DNA of 64,000 bases from Cliona cf. orientalis (lineage: Eukaryota > Porifera > Demospongiae > Clionaida > Clionaidae), in assembly GCA_963930775.1 (NCBI GenBank), contig OZ005690.1, forward strand, positions 11,744,411 to 11,808,410. Reading direction: 5' to 3'. Shown here piece after piece: positions 35,489 to 47,557 of the stretch. Each line of letters opens with the position of its first letter. Positions within the stretch are counted from its first letter, which is position 1. The notes beneath the pieces are model-generated. The model worked only from the letters and a program-made list of their open reading frames with translations. It did no database searches and had not been told where the DNA came from. The position numbers were made by a program, and so were the translations under genes.

Positions 35489-36810
35489 AAATCAGCATCA
35501 GCAGTGTTGTTGCCATAATTATATACATTATACAAGACTAAGAACTATACTAATACATACATGCACCCCCCCCCCCCCCCCCCCCCCCCCCCGCAAGATA
35601 TTAGTGGAAGTGAAAGTAGATGGAGGAATAGTGATTATCTGAGGTTAATCATGTGGGTCCAGTTATAAGACCTTCTAAGGAAATAGCTGTGGCCAGCTGC
35701 TCATGGTTATTCCCCACAAGCTAGTTACAAAACACACCTCAGTTCACAACACACCACATATATAATATAGTGTCCTAGGGAACCTGAAGAACATGCATGG
35801 ATCAAATATAATAATATTATTATACCAAAAGCCATGCATGATTACTCAATTCTCAAGGTGCCACAATTGATCTAGCTAGCATGTGGCAAGGAACGAATAT
35901 CATCGGACCAAAGTCATGCGACACTATATTACTCAACCTTATACAAGGCAGTGGCAGAAAAACATTAATTTTGCAGAGTATACACCAAACCATTTATCTG
36001 ACTCTAAGCCTATGAATAATGGTACCAATCAGGTGCATGCACTTGGCAGGGAGCCTTTGTATACAATACGGTAATGATCGTCACGAGCAAACGCGCCAAG
36101 CCAGAGGAGCCACGCTCAAAGACTTTTCCATGCATGGTAAGGTATCATCACGCTTGGGTGCAATAATATAGTTACGTATACGGACAAAGACTTCCCCGAA
36201 TGTGTTCCTGGTAAGGCGTCGCGTTTTATTAACGTGGAAGACTTCTATTTTCGACTGCATTAGTGATAAGAAGTACTTTACAGTTAGGCTGCTGTCCATA
36301 CAGACATGAATTGAATGAATATTAAATTCTGCTAACTGCCCTACTTGTGTATATGCCTTCACACAATGTATACAAAAGGAAAGAATCAATTATTATTTAT
36401 ATGATACTTCATGGCCTATCCTAATCTGGTATATGACATGACCCATTTGTATATGTCCCTTTTATGCTATAGGCTATACATATTTAAGTATAATAATTAT
36501 TATGCTACACAGGCTATACTGTTTTAATACGTGACTTTCCAACTAATTCTGATATACAGTTCATAGCTCTTACCTATAATTGTGATTCCACAGCAGCATG
36601 ATAGAAACAGAAGATTTACATACAGAGCCTTCATAGATGTCCTATTTATGGACTCAGATATATAATATTAGAATTTCTTGGTGTACATGCATGTAATTCC
36701 TTGCTAGTATTAGTATTAATGTGCATTCTTTCATGCACACGTCACTGCACCATAATCTTTGCCAACTGCCATTGGATCGGTAAAGGTCGCCGTGCCATTG
36801 AGTGCTTCAC

Positions 36811-36869
36811 TATTTTGCACTACTAGCAAGGAGTTCCCCCACACAGACGTGACACGTGTTGTTTACTAC
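36811..36869 (+). promoter_or_regulatory. Copy of the shared TTTTGCACTACT upstream module
   Basis: TTTTGCACTACTAGCAAGGA, then ACACGTGTTGTTTACTA. Similar modules lie upstream of the receptor gene ending at 46165 and twice near 56.7 kb. It is 1.5 kb upstream of the plus-strand receptor start at 38399. It contains an E-box (CACGTG) and a forkhead-like TTGTTTAC. A regulatory role is inferred only from its conservation beside several family members. Confidence 0.4.
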
Positions 36870-38398
36870 ATTGGAAGCACTTTCTTGGATGCACTCTACT
36901 CATGACCAATAATTAGAAACCAGACAGTGGAGATCACGCTCTCAGTTGTGGTGTACTTTACTACTGAGCAGGCTAGCTATAGTGCAACCTTTGAAATGGG
37001 GACATCCTGCTGCCAGTTCCTATAATATGTCTTATTTACCACAAACTGTCACATTTCCACTTGTCTGGCCAGACTGATGGCATACATAGGCTATATAGGA
37101 CACATGGAATTTATTGGGTCCTCTAATTATAGGAGACGATGTGTGATATCATAATATTCCATACCTTATGCGATACTTGAGGTTGTTTATCGCAAAGCCA
37201 TAATATTACTTTATATCTCCAGGTTGTAGTTACAGTATAATTTCCCAAAGGTCTATATAAATAGAACTGCATGACTAATTATAACGATTATCTTAATAAT
37301 AACAATATTATTATTGTAAGCATATAACTTTTGTACAGTACTCTCATACTCATGTCGTGTATTGCTGTGTTGTTGCATTGTTAGCAAATACTCTATTGGG
37401 AAACTCCTGAGATAGAAACCAATTACTAACAACTCAAGTTATACCTATACAGGCCCGTAGCCAGACTTTTTAAAAGGGGGGTGCACATGTGTATGGGTTT
37501 AGTGACTACTATAATAATTATGCATGTATTGGTCACAACTGCTTATTGATTGAGGTATGATGTTAATAATTATTAGCTACACTAAGTGGTTTGTCAAGCT
37601 GATAGAGAAGATAGCATGCAGCCTCAGTCTATTGCTCATGCAATTAAGAACTTCTGTGAAATGACATGCAATTAGGCTGAAAAAAGGGGGGTGCACATGC
37701 ACCCCCCTGCACCCCCCCTGCCTACGGGCCTGCTATAATCAGTATGGGGAATACAAGCAACTGTGTATATGAATGGCATTTATTTTGGTATCATGAGATT
37801 CCCAATCTTCAGAGTGATTGCAAACCATGTATAATATAAAAAGCTTCAGGACAATTTTGAGATGCCACGATAACAAAGGACATTGAACCTTCAATTTTTT
37901 GTTTAAAGATAATAATAAAAGAAAATTCATAAGAGATACACAGTTCTCTAAAAACGTGATGCCATGGCAGTGTGTGTCCGGGGAGCTGATAATAAAAGAG
38001 AGCAAGACATAATATATAGTGTTATGAACTTGCATCAAGTCCATAAATAGCGAAAAATAATACTACAACTTGAAGGTTTTGCACTAAGCAGCCTTAGGCT
38101 ATTAAATTTTGTGATACCTATACATGAAAACGTGGCATTATATCATCCACATGCATACAAGATTACTGCTGAGATATTTTTTATTTATTAAGCCTTTGTA
38201 TGATATTATGAAGGTAATACCTGAAAATTTACAATGCTGTATATATGATTAGCTGAACTTGTGAAGTATCAAGAGTAATGCTAGGCAGTTTCCATCACAG
38301 TTGAATACCCTGCAGGAAGAAGCAGCTAAACGACCCTTTACCATACGGATATAAACTATTAAAAGTACCTAATGCATGCAGAGGAAGATTGAGGAGTG
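36870..38398. other. Upstream region of the plus-strand Ig/FN3/sushi receptor
   Basis: Non-coding. It contains the hairpin element at 37450-37732, then AT-rich DNA up to the start codon at 38399. No TATA box could be singled out. Confidence 0.45.
37450..37732. repeat. MITE-like element, CAGGCCCGTAG ends
   Basis: The left end CAGGCCCGTAG mirrors the right end CTACGGGCCTG exactly. AAAGGGGGGTGCACATG occurs near both ends in direct orientation, and CACCCCCCTGCACCCCCC follows the right copy. Confidence 0.9.
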
Positions 38399-40229
38399 AT
38401 GTCTCTCAGAGTGTGTGTTCTATCCTTGTTGTACATTTTTGGACTTAGAAATGGTGCAAAAGGTAAACTTTTTGCCTGGATTTATGGTAATCAAACATAG
38501 CTAGCTAAAACTGAACATTGACAATCAGCAGGATTGATATTGACTCCTAGCTCAGAAGAAGCTGCAGTGTTATGTGAGGGAGAGGAACTTGAACTTATTT
38601 GCACATCAAATGAAACTTTTCTTCAGTGGTTATGGTCATTACAGATTGAACCTGGCAAAGTGTTAGAGCATTCACGATTCATCTCATCTACCGATGCATC
38701 CCAACAAATAGACTCTGTATCAGTGAACGGGACTTCATTCCATATTTCAAGAGTTTCCCATCAAGGAAGGTTACCTCTTGTGTCCAGATTACTAGTTAGC
38801 CCTGTATCTCTTAAAGTAAATGCAGTAATTATAGCAAATTGTACAGAGGTAGGAGCAGATGGAATGGCATCAATTACTATCAATATGGTTGGAGATATCA
38901 ATGCCAGTAGGTACACCCAAGTATCATTATTAATAATAATGCAAATCTATCCAATTGCAGACTATCCTAATCTTCGAGAAGTGAATTCCTCCGTAATAGA
39001 ATATGGAATACTTGATGTCACAGTCCGTCTCCAGTGGATACCACAGAACGACGTGATTTACAATATCAGCATCAATCCAAAGGTGGCAATCGTTGATTTA
39101 ATGACGACACCTGGTGTCCAATTTTCAGTATCCTACAATATCCACTATGAAGTTAGTATTATAGCTACCAGCAGCTGTGGGCAAAACAGGACTATTGTTA
39201 GCTTACATTATGGTGAGTCCCTATTAATTATCATAGTATAACACATACACTGTGTGGCAGTTAAATTCAATATGAATTATTTGTAGCTGCATGCCACTAT
39301 CCACTACAAGAAGGAAACAGTGATGTAAATTATAGCAGGCCAGCATTAGAAGGCACCTCTGTCGTGTTTGACTGTCCTCCTGGATTGGAACTTGCTGGAT
39401 CTGAATCAGCAACATGTATGGAGAATGGAGAATGGGAACCTAACATCACATGTAGCAGGCGTAAGTAATAATTATAATATTCTTAAGTTTTATTCTTGTT
39501 GGTGTATGGTACAGAGCTTGCAGGGCTTCACTATATGATATTATTATGTATGCATTAATTAGGCCACGGAGACCATTGTTAAAATTGGGGCTAGCCGAAT
39601 CGAGCCCCACATGAATCACTCATATGAGAAAAATATTGTATGTAATATGTATTCATAACATACTATATAGAATAAAGTTTCAGTTACAATAATCAATGTC
39701 ATACTGATGGTAGCTACCGCTAGAATACACATGGTTCAAGAACTATAAATCTGTTTACTTTATATACCCAGCTACCTGTCCACATCCAGCAGAGCAAGTT
39801 GATAGTTCAGTAAGTGTCATAGGTTACAAGGAGCCCGCACTGATGGGAACTAATGTGATTTTGGCCTGTCCTGCTGGACTGATACTCACTCCAGGATCCA
39901 CTCTAACATGTGTGGGGAATGGAGAATGGGAACCTGACCCCAATACAGTAAAATGTAAAAATGAAAGGAAAGGATCGCTAAGTATTGAGGCAAAGATTGC
40001 CGTAGCTTCCTCAGTGACTGTGTTCACTGTGGCGTCAATTCTATTCTTCATTATTGGTTTTCTGTGTGGACACTTTTGTCAAAAGAAGAGTACAAGAGCT
40101 GCAGCTGGTGAGACTGTTCCTCCAGGAGGAAGTGGAGGACACACACGGACTCCATACTGTGATGATGTTGTGCTTCAACAGAAATTCGAAGTGGAGCTGA
40201 AGAAAAATGCAGCTTATGGTCCATTATAA
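38399..40229 (+). CDS. Receptor: signal, Ig-like, FN3, two sushi domains, TM, tail (440 aa)
   Basis: Exons are 38399-38462 (signal, MSLRVCVLSLLYIFGLRNG), 38532-38906 (Ig-like), 38961-39212 (FN3), 39287-39460 (sushi 1) and 39772-40229 (sushi 2, membrane span, tail, TAA). All junctions are phase 1 and the total is 1,323 bp. The 54-bp intron at 38907 is divisible by three, so the frame reads through it. The Ig part has LICTSNETFLQWLWSL and IIANCTEV; FN3 has VRLQWIPQ and SYNIHYEVSIIATSSCG. Sushi domains show VVFDCPPGLELAGSESATC, NGEWEPNITC, VILACPAGLILTPGSTLTC and NGEWEPDPNTVKC. The span is SSVTVFTVASILFFIIGFLC; the tail has TPYCDDVV and ends ELKKNAAYGPL. Probably a surface receptor for recognition or adhesion; the function is inferred from architecture only. 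Confidence 0.85.
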
Positions 40230-40740
40230 TAAGTCTGGTATTATCAAGATTATATTGAATGCAAGTATATCATATGTATTTATAATTTAGTAGCATGCAT
40301 GCACTATACATGTCATAACATTAATATTATGTTATCATAATAATAATATTATTATTATTATACCATAATACTGATTACCGCTACACGATGTAATGTTTAA
40401 CACATGTACATGCAGGAAAGGGAAACTACATGTTATTATGACATGTCATAGTGTTGGTATGATTCTATCTGTGTATAATAATAATAATAATTATTATTTC
40501 TATGGAAAAATTTTGGTCTTGCAGGCCAAAATCACAAACACGTATAATTATATTAAGGTAGACAATGATGACTATACATGTATAGTCCCAATCATTTTGG
40601 GAGTAACTACAGCTAGCTGTGTAATACTAGCCATTGATATTGTATTGATACCATAATTATAATTGCTATCATAACTGGTAAATATATTGTTGTACAAAGT
40701 TTTCACAAAATTGCAGCCTATAGTTGACGACTATATTTTC

Positions 40741-42763
40741 TCACCGAAAGTGACCGTAAGCCATATTCTGTTCTAACTCAACATTTCGCTCATCAGCGTC
40801 CAACTACCTATCACCATAGGCAGGGCCCGTTGTTTGATTACTGCTTTTAGCCAATTTCTTGCAGAGGTAGTGATGACATGCACATCCCATGATGAAGAGG
40901 AGAACATTGGATATGAGTAATACTCCCACCAATGTTCCCAGTGTCACTGTTACTGCACTGATATCTGACTCACCGCCTGACTTACGCACAATCCCTGGAA
41001 AGTTGGATGATGCATAGAATCAATAATGTTGCATAATTATGCACTGGTCTGATGTACCGTCAGAAACCTATAATATGAGTAGCCATGCCAAATTGATTAC
41101 CTTTTGTACACATCACAACACTGGGATCTGGTTTCCATTCCTCATTCCCAGTACAGGTTGTTGAATTTATTCCAATGAGTGACAAGTCGAGAGGGCAAAT
41201 GAGGTTGACATGCAGTTGTTCCTACGTTTGCTGGTACACCATTATCACCGTAACCTACAACCACTACTGGACTGTTGATCGTTGGATATCCACATTTGGC
41301 TATAATTATTATGAAATCCATCATGCGTGCACTTGTACTCTAGCATGTGTATGCATACATATAGACTAACCTGCAACACAATTCACATTCTGCAGGTTTG
41401 GTTCCCATAATCCATTTCTAGTACAGGTTGTTGTATTGGTTCCATTCAGTATCATTCCAGGGGGACAAGAGAGGTTTGCCACGGACCCTTCTATTGGTAG
41501 ACCACTGTGTATCACACCTGGTGTGCTAATATTGTCAGCAGCTGACAAGGATAACAATCCACAGTTAGCTCTACATATTATAATATTATTATTAATAAGA
41601 AGGCAATCTGATTCATATTATCTGCATGGCCACTTATCAAGTGACTTACCATAAAATAATGTAATACTGCTAGATCCTATACTTTGACAGACAGTAGACC
41701 CCTCCAAGCTCACATTGTACTTAGTATTGTATGATACTGTCAATTGAACACTTGTGCTCCCAGTGTATATCATGGGTACCATAGGAACAATGGTGATATT
41801 GTATGATACACCTTCCCACTGAGTCCATTCAACTATGATCATGACTGCAATGCTATCAGCTCTGTATTCTTCAGAAGTCCTGACCATTATTGAACTTGGC
41901 AGAGCTGCAAGGTATTAATAATAATTATGTCCATCATCGAGAAAGTGGATGGGCCTAATGATAAATGAATTTCATACGTATCTGCAGAGTGACACTTAGG
42001 CTATGCACAAGAAAGATTTAGAGATCCAAACTTTCCTCAGATCCCTCTAGCAAATGCGTGCTATATTATTATGATGCTAATGCCCATGCATGCCCCTATT
42101 GATATTACTTGTCCACTTAATTTTCATGGCTACAGCTATAGTGCCCTGAACATTCAGGTCAGAGGTGATAATAGTCATCATACGTACTCCTATCAATGTA
42201 GTGGATAGTGGTTGAAGCTGTTGTTGAGGTCCAAGGATCCTCACAATTCACCTCTGTTCCATTCAATTCATTGCTTATTGAGTTGATTACCATCGTAGAA
42301 ATCAATGGTGAGTTATTTCGAGCAGAAGTCCTCGTGACAATAAATGTTGTAGAGTTTACTCTTATTTCTTCTGTCTGCTGAGATTCATCTTCAGCACTGA
42401 TAAAGGCGGGCCCATACTCTGTCAGTCTACCCAGTGAATTCCTAGCTGTGAAACTCCATCTTATAATAGTTCCATTAGTGATGCAGGTCAGTTCAAGTTG
42501 ATCTCCAGCTTGGCAAACTTGGGCCACTGATTCAGGTAACAAAGTGACTGTTGTACCTGTGCATGCATGTGTTATACAAATTAAATATTAAAGAAATAGC
42601 CGGAGGCAAATTCATAGCTACTCAATAATATTTTAATATGTTGTGATCGCTATCATTGAAGGCGTAATAATATTATAGCAATACGTTTACCTTCTATACA
42701 GATATTAAAGTAGCTAACGATTAAAAATAAGTTTAGCCTCTTAAGCACGGAATATTCTTCCAT
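40741..42763 (-). pseudogene. Ig/FN3/sushi receptor paralogue with insertion and early stop
   Basis: Exons on minus are 42691-42763 (signal, VLKRLNLFLIVSYFNICIE), 42188-42556 (Ig-like, LELTCITNGTIIRWSF), 41650-41904 (FN3, VEWTQWEGVSYNITIVP), 41371-41568 (sushi 1, LSCPPGMILNGTNTTTC), 41101-41299 (sushi 2) and 40741-40994 (span VTLGTLVGVLLISNVLLFI and tail). The sushi 2 exon is 199 bp where phase 1 to phase 1 needs 198. The frame changes between VGTT and NLICPLDLSLIGINSTTC, so one base is inserted near 41215. The tail has TAG at 40804-40806, yet the same frame continues with NVELEQNMAYGHFR to a TGA at 40741, matching the family tail. These look like two young lesions in a gene otherwise intact; assembly error or polymorphism is possible. 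Confidence 0.75.
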
Positions 42764-43089
42764 AGCTACGCGCAATTTCAAATTGGTAATGATCGTTGCA
42801 CTCGGCGAGCACGGGACAGCAACGGTGAAGGGTCTGGCACCCAGACTATAATTAATAATAATCACTGTGATAGCTAAGTGATGTTGCTGGTAAAATTCGG
42901 TCATAATCATGCAGATATAAATATCAACATTAATATCCTGCTATTGATCTCCTTGGATGTATTTGAATGATACATGATGAAATGAGTTCTGTGATTCATG
43001 CCACACAATGATTGTCATACTGACCGAAAATAATAATGATCAATTGTCGATCCAGCCAGTAGATTAGTGCAAGGACTGTAGAGAGCGGC

Positions 43090-43361
43090 AAAAATGAAAG
43101 TATAAGACTTTGAGTCGAGAGGGGAAAGATTGCCGTGGCTTCCTCAGTGACTGTGTTTACTGTGGCATCAATTCTATTCTTCATCGTTGGTTTCTGTGTG
43201 GACACTTTTGTCAAAAGAAGAGGAAATCAAGTACAACAGCTGCAGCTGGTGAGACCATTCCTCCCGGAGGAAGTGGAGGACACACACAGACTCCATACTA
43301 TAATGATATTGCAATACAGCAGAATGCCAAAATGGAATTAAAGGAAAACTTAGGTTATGAT
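43090..43361 (+). pseudogene. Duplicated membrane-span/tail exon fragment
   Basis: Close copy of 39960-40215 from the plus-strand receptor: GATTGCCGTGGCTTCCTCAG, GTGGCATCAATTCTATTCTT and GGAGGAAGTGGAGGACACAC are shared. One T is missing at TTGGTTTCTG, shifting the frame right after the membrane span. It starts within the sushi 2 end and has no upstream exons. The tail would read TPYYNDIAIQQ and MELKENLGYDN in the other frame. Confidence 0.85.
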
Positions 43362-43736
43362 AATCACAATATCATATTTATTATACACTGCGTATGATTA
43401 TAGATGATGTATAATTATGAGCATGCATCCAGCTTGTCTGGTATCATTCCTAGTAGCTATAGTACCTTGGTGTGCGCTACTTCTCACGGTGGGTACAATG
43501 CAATACTACACGGTTAGTACTGTGCCCAATAATGTTTTGTTATTAAAGCAGCCTAGATCGATACATGTATGTACATCTACAGATAGTAAACAAGTATACA
43601 TAAACAGCAAAGAAAAAATCCTTCTTATGATTGCTCAACTGTTACACTGTTATTTTACACATGCAATATGAGATACACTAATTAAAAAAAACAGATGTGT
43701 TTTTGGTATCTCATGTACACAAAGTAAGACCATTGA
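43362..43736. other. Short intergenic stretch
   Basis: No gene or clear repeat recognised. The convergent side belongs to the 3' end of the minus-strand receptor that stops at 43737. Confidence 0.5.
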
Positions 43737-46165
43737 TCATGAAACATTTATTAACGTTGAGGGACCATAAGCCACGTTTTCTTCCAATTCAATAGCCTGT
43801 TCTTCATGTGTGGTATCTGGAAGCATAGACTCATAGATGGGAACCGGGGGAGCTATTAGAGCTTGAGGATGTGCACTGGATGCTTGATTAAGGGGCCCCT
43901 TAAATTTTCTTTCGAACCATCGACCACACATGAATCCCGTGATGAAGAAGATCACCAAAAATATAAGAAACACAGCTGTTAAAGATACTACCACCACAGT
44001 TAATAAATCACCACCCTCACTATCTAATTCAAAACAAAATTATTATTCTGTACATACTATAATTTTAGAATAGTTATCTTACTGTCTGATTCAAAATTTA
44101 TTGAAGAGACAACATCTGTATCAGATAAATTTGGGATGACACTACCTGTACATGTACATGTGAAGATTAATAAGTACTTTATAGAAAAGGAACAAACACT
44201 GATTCTACACCATAGTAGTCAGGCACACTCATACGTATACGTAGTCAGATTAGTTCTTTCTTACTAGAGGTGTCGATATCTTTAGAGCAGTTTACTTCAA
44301 TTGGAGCTGGTTCCCACTGACCAGTGTGTATACACATCACTGAGTCAGGTCCGTTGAGCATCAGTCCTGGAGGACAAGAAAAGGTCACCACTGTTCCATT
44401 CACTGACAGGTTACGATGATAACCCATTGATATCACAGAATCATCAGTGATTGACAGCAGTGGATCCTCACATCGACCTGCAATACACACAATATAGCAG
44501 AGAAATAAACACCCGGGCCCCGCAATACTTGTCAAGAAGTATACCATAGGCCAGTTGAATCTGTGTAATGGCAGTTTCACCATTGTGTCCACAAGAGGTA
44601 GCAGTGATGGTCACATTAGTGGGGATGTTATAGGGTACAGTCAGGGCTACAGCGCTAGCTGTCCTTTGAGTATACCTGAAGTCCACCACTTGATCAGAAG
44701 AAACACTGTAAGAAACTCCTTCCTCTGGTATCCACTCTAAGGTCACTGAGACACCACCCACTTCAAACACAGGTCTAGTGCTCACTTCAGGTGGACTTAG
44801 ATTGCCTGTGATAATATTATCCGATATTAATTTTAATTACTAGACCAAAGCATACATGACTGCCTATAGCTATATTATAGCCTATGTATGCATGCATGCC
44901 TCTTGCAGAATGTAAAATCTCAAATCTGATCGGTGCGTACATGCCCTTATTTCAGGAAATGAAACAGCCCTCTGTACATGTACACATAGATCACCAGACC
45001 CATCTTTTATTCTAATTGTCAGAGGGTAGAGGTGTAAACACAATCATGGCTTATCAAATTAAACCTGTATGAGTGTTTCCGACGATAATGATGGTAGTTA
45101 ATACTGACATAGCAAGTTCAACACCAATTACTTCTGTACAGCTGACGTTAAGCATATTCAGAGCATTACTGCTGTTGATAATGGTCAGTGTAGACACCAG
45201 TGGAGAGTTATCACGCATGGAGATCCTCAGAAATGTGAAGAAGGTTGAATTGATTGTAAATTGTTGTAGTTGCTGAGTCAGGTCTTCGGATGCAATGAAC
45301 CATTCCCGCTGCAAAGAAGTTCCCTGGTTGTCCATCAAATGAGGTACAAAGTTCCAAAGCAGTGCCGTTTCATTTGTTGTGCATGTTATTTCAAGTTGTT
45401 CTCCCACACACACTTGAGCATGAGCTGGATTTAGTCTCACATAACCTAGTGATTTACGAAGAAAATTGGGTCAGAATCAACATAGAGTCTGGCTGCCGTA
45501 ATTCTGAGATGAAGAAGGAACTTTTGAATAACCATCATAATATCACATTTCAGCTAGGCCCTTATCTGGCCGCTACAATTCTGTATTAGTATGTACGTGT
45601 ACAGTATTCATAATAGTGGCTTTCTTTCAATCGTGAATCGCAGCATGCATGTCTCAACAATGGGCTATTCCAGTTAATAAGGATACACCCCTGTGGAGGA
45701 AGGTTGATTATTATTGAAATGTTGATTTTGAGATGATTTAATGAAGTATCGATGGTATTTTTATGGATTATAATAAAGTATTGTTGGCACCAATGTGGAT
45801 AATAATGAAGTACTGAGGGGACATGATGGGGTAGCTCATCCAAGGTGTGGAGGAATTATTATCAGTTTTATAGGGTAAAATGGGGATTTTGATTAGTTTT
45901 ATGGGATAAAATTAGAAAATTGATTAGTATCGATGATGATTTTACAAATTTAAGTAGTATTTAGGGTAGAAAATGCAAATCTCTTCCTCCACAGGGGTGT
46001 ATGGCCATTAATATCTGGAACAGCCCAATGATATTAAACTATACCCAGATCAAGTCATGTAGATTCAGGCTTACCTCGTGAACTATCTGTGGAGAAACCT
46101 AAGAAGATAATGAAACAAAGCGATACTCTATGCTGGTCCCTCGCGCTGAACCAACTGGTCTTCAT
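43737..46165 (-). CDS. Receptor: signal, Ig-like, FN3, one sushi domain, TM, tail (431 aa)
   Basis: Exons on minus are 46075-46165 (signal, RVSLCFIIFLGFST), 45065-45445 (Ig-like, LEITCTTNETALLWNF and MLNVSCTEV), 44545-44805 (FN3, VTLEWIPEEGVSYSV and NVTITATSCG), 44265-44477 (sushi, VVTFSCPPGLMLNGPDSVMC), 44083-44145 (21-codon stalk) and 43737-44023 (span, tail, TGA). All junctions are phase 1 and the total is 1,296 bp. It has one sushi domain where its neighbours have two, plus an extra stalk exon. The span is VVVVSLTAVFLIFLVIFFIT; the tail contains PIYESML (a YxxM site) and ELEENVAYGPSTLINVS. The donor after the Ig exon is GTTTAA, weak but placed by phase. Intron 1 carries a hairpin element. 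A TTTTGCACTACT module lies 55 bp upstream of the start. Confidence 0.82.
45661..46027. repeat. MITE-like element, TGGGCTATTCCAG ends, in receptor intron 1
   Basis: TGGGCTATTCCAGTTAATAA mirrors the right end TTAATATCTGGAACAGCCCA with small differences, and ATACACCCCTGTGGAGGAAG mirrors CTTCCTCCACAGGGGTGTAT. Related ends (GGGCTTTTCCATTAATGA and TTAATGGAAAAGCCCA) occur near 46262 and 55425. Confidence 0.88.
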
Positions 46166-46219
46166 GACGACTCTCCCACTACTGAGACTGAGGATGGGTA
46201 ATGGTCATCATCCCTAATA

Positions 46220-46256
46220 ATTTTGCACTACTGACAAGGAGTTAGGTGGTAATTGA
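46220..46256 (-). promoter_or_regulatory. TTTTGCACTACTGACAAGGA module upstream of receptor
   Basis: TTTTGCACTACTGACAAGGA then GTTAGGTGGTAATTGAC, 55-91 bp upstream of the ATG at 46165. GGTAATGGTCATCATCCCT stands between them. The same order is copied at 56.6-56.9 kb beside a dead copy of this first exon, so it travelled with the gene. Confidence 0.5.
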
Positions 46257-46623
46257 CAATGGGCTTTTCCATTAATGAATGATACACCCCCACGGAAGAG
46301 TGAAATTGGCATATGACCCCCTAGATCTAATTATAGGCCGATGAACCATCAAGAATTAATTAACTAGAGTATTGAGACCATCAAGAAGTCATTAATGGTC
46401 TTCCGTCCCTTGCAAGTGGTATCCTCATCGTAAGGATTTTAGCTAACTGTGCATTGATGGGCTCAGAGTTCACCTAAGGAAAAGTAATGGGAGGGTGTGG
46501 TTTGTGACCACATCAAAGTAATACGGGTATTAAAGGCATCTGAGCTGGCCTGTATAGTGGGCTAGCTATTTGATTTTGTAACCATTAGGCATTGGCGAAT
46601 TATGCTGGCATAATTTTGAGCTA

Positions 46624-46701
46624 TAGCCTCGTCCCCAAGCCTCCATGCACCCAGCTTCAATGTTGCACGCAGAAATGGGTGGAGGCCTGGGGACGAGGCT
46701 A
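46624..46701. repeat. Short hairpin element, TAGCCTCGTCCCCA ends
   Basis: TAGCCTCGTCCCCAAGCCTCC mirrors GGAGGCCTGGGGACGAGGCTA with one or two differences. It is 78 bp, and the CAATGTTGCACGCA core is similar to CAATGTTGCATGCA at 54517. Confidence 0.85.
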
Positions 46702-47445
46702 ATTTTGGGCATAATAGATTCCATTAGCACATGGGCATATGCTAGCATAATAGATTCTGTAATTTATTTAGGTTTCCCTTCAACCATTCCTTCCTCATCT
46801 CATGTGCTGCATGAATCCTTATTGGAGCCCAAGGTACTGGAGCATAATAATACATAATTATGCTAATTGCCTTCTATATATTTGACTGCATGTCAGCAAC
46901 CTTTGTTCAGTGCAGGGGTACCTTGCTAATTATAAGGCATTGTGGTGAGCATGAAGGGTTTTACTAGCATTGCCAGCATAGCATAATAGGACAGATTTTG
47001 AGCACAATTCACCAATGCCTAGTAATCATACACCCCCTATGAGTGTAATTTGGTGTACTTATGACACAATTATTAATATGACATAGCTACCATCCCCAGA
47101 AGATAAATTCAGTATCAAATACAGCTCCCTTTCTCTCTCCTCAATTATAGTGTTATCTACGTACATACTGCGCTGTTCCAAGCTACTCACTCCCATAAAA
47201 ATAAACATTGTCCTGTTACAAAGAGGTTATTTTAGCTATCCATCAGACACTATTAATAAGATTTGAGTTCCCAGTACTATAGTATCTTTATCCCTGGGTT
47301 GGTTACACTTCACTGATTTAGAGGAACTTCTATTGGTAGGTAATTGTTTATTACACTCCAGCTTGCATAACATTAACTATTATGCCCTCCAAGACATTGT
47401 AGCATGGAATCACTCGTCCCGGCTCTTATTGAAAACCATGGTCCT

Positions 47446-47557
47446 TGCAAGCCTCGTGTACGAGGCCTATACTCTCAATAATACTATGCACACTACTATT
47501 TTTCGTATAGCGTGACAATGTGTAGTATGGAGGGTAGGCCTGGTGCACGAGGCTAAC
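47446..47557. repeat. Short hairpin element, AGCCTCGTGTACGAGGCCTA ends
   Basis: AGCCTCGTGTACGAGGCCTA mirrors TAGGCCTGGTGCACGAGGCT. ATACTATGCACACTACTA pairs roughly with TGTGTAGTATGG inside. Same general family as 46624. Confidence 0.7.

Larger units (their letters stand above)
30459..36810. other. 6.3-kb gene-poor region with hairpin elements
   Basis: After the Ig receptor stop there is no convincing gene. It holds a G run (31352-31363), hairpin elements at 31886-32137, 34396-34690 and 35293-35488, a local duplication (32634-32819), a CACATTTCCTAC element near 33137-33225 whose relative is at 59699-59770, and a C run of about 27 bases (35566-35592). Frames up to about 105 codons occur on both strands without domain-like features. 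Confidence 0.5.
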
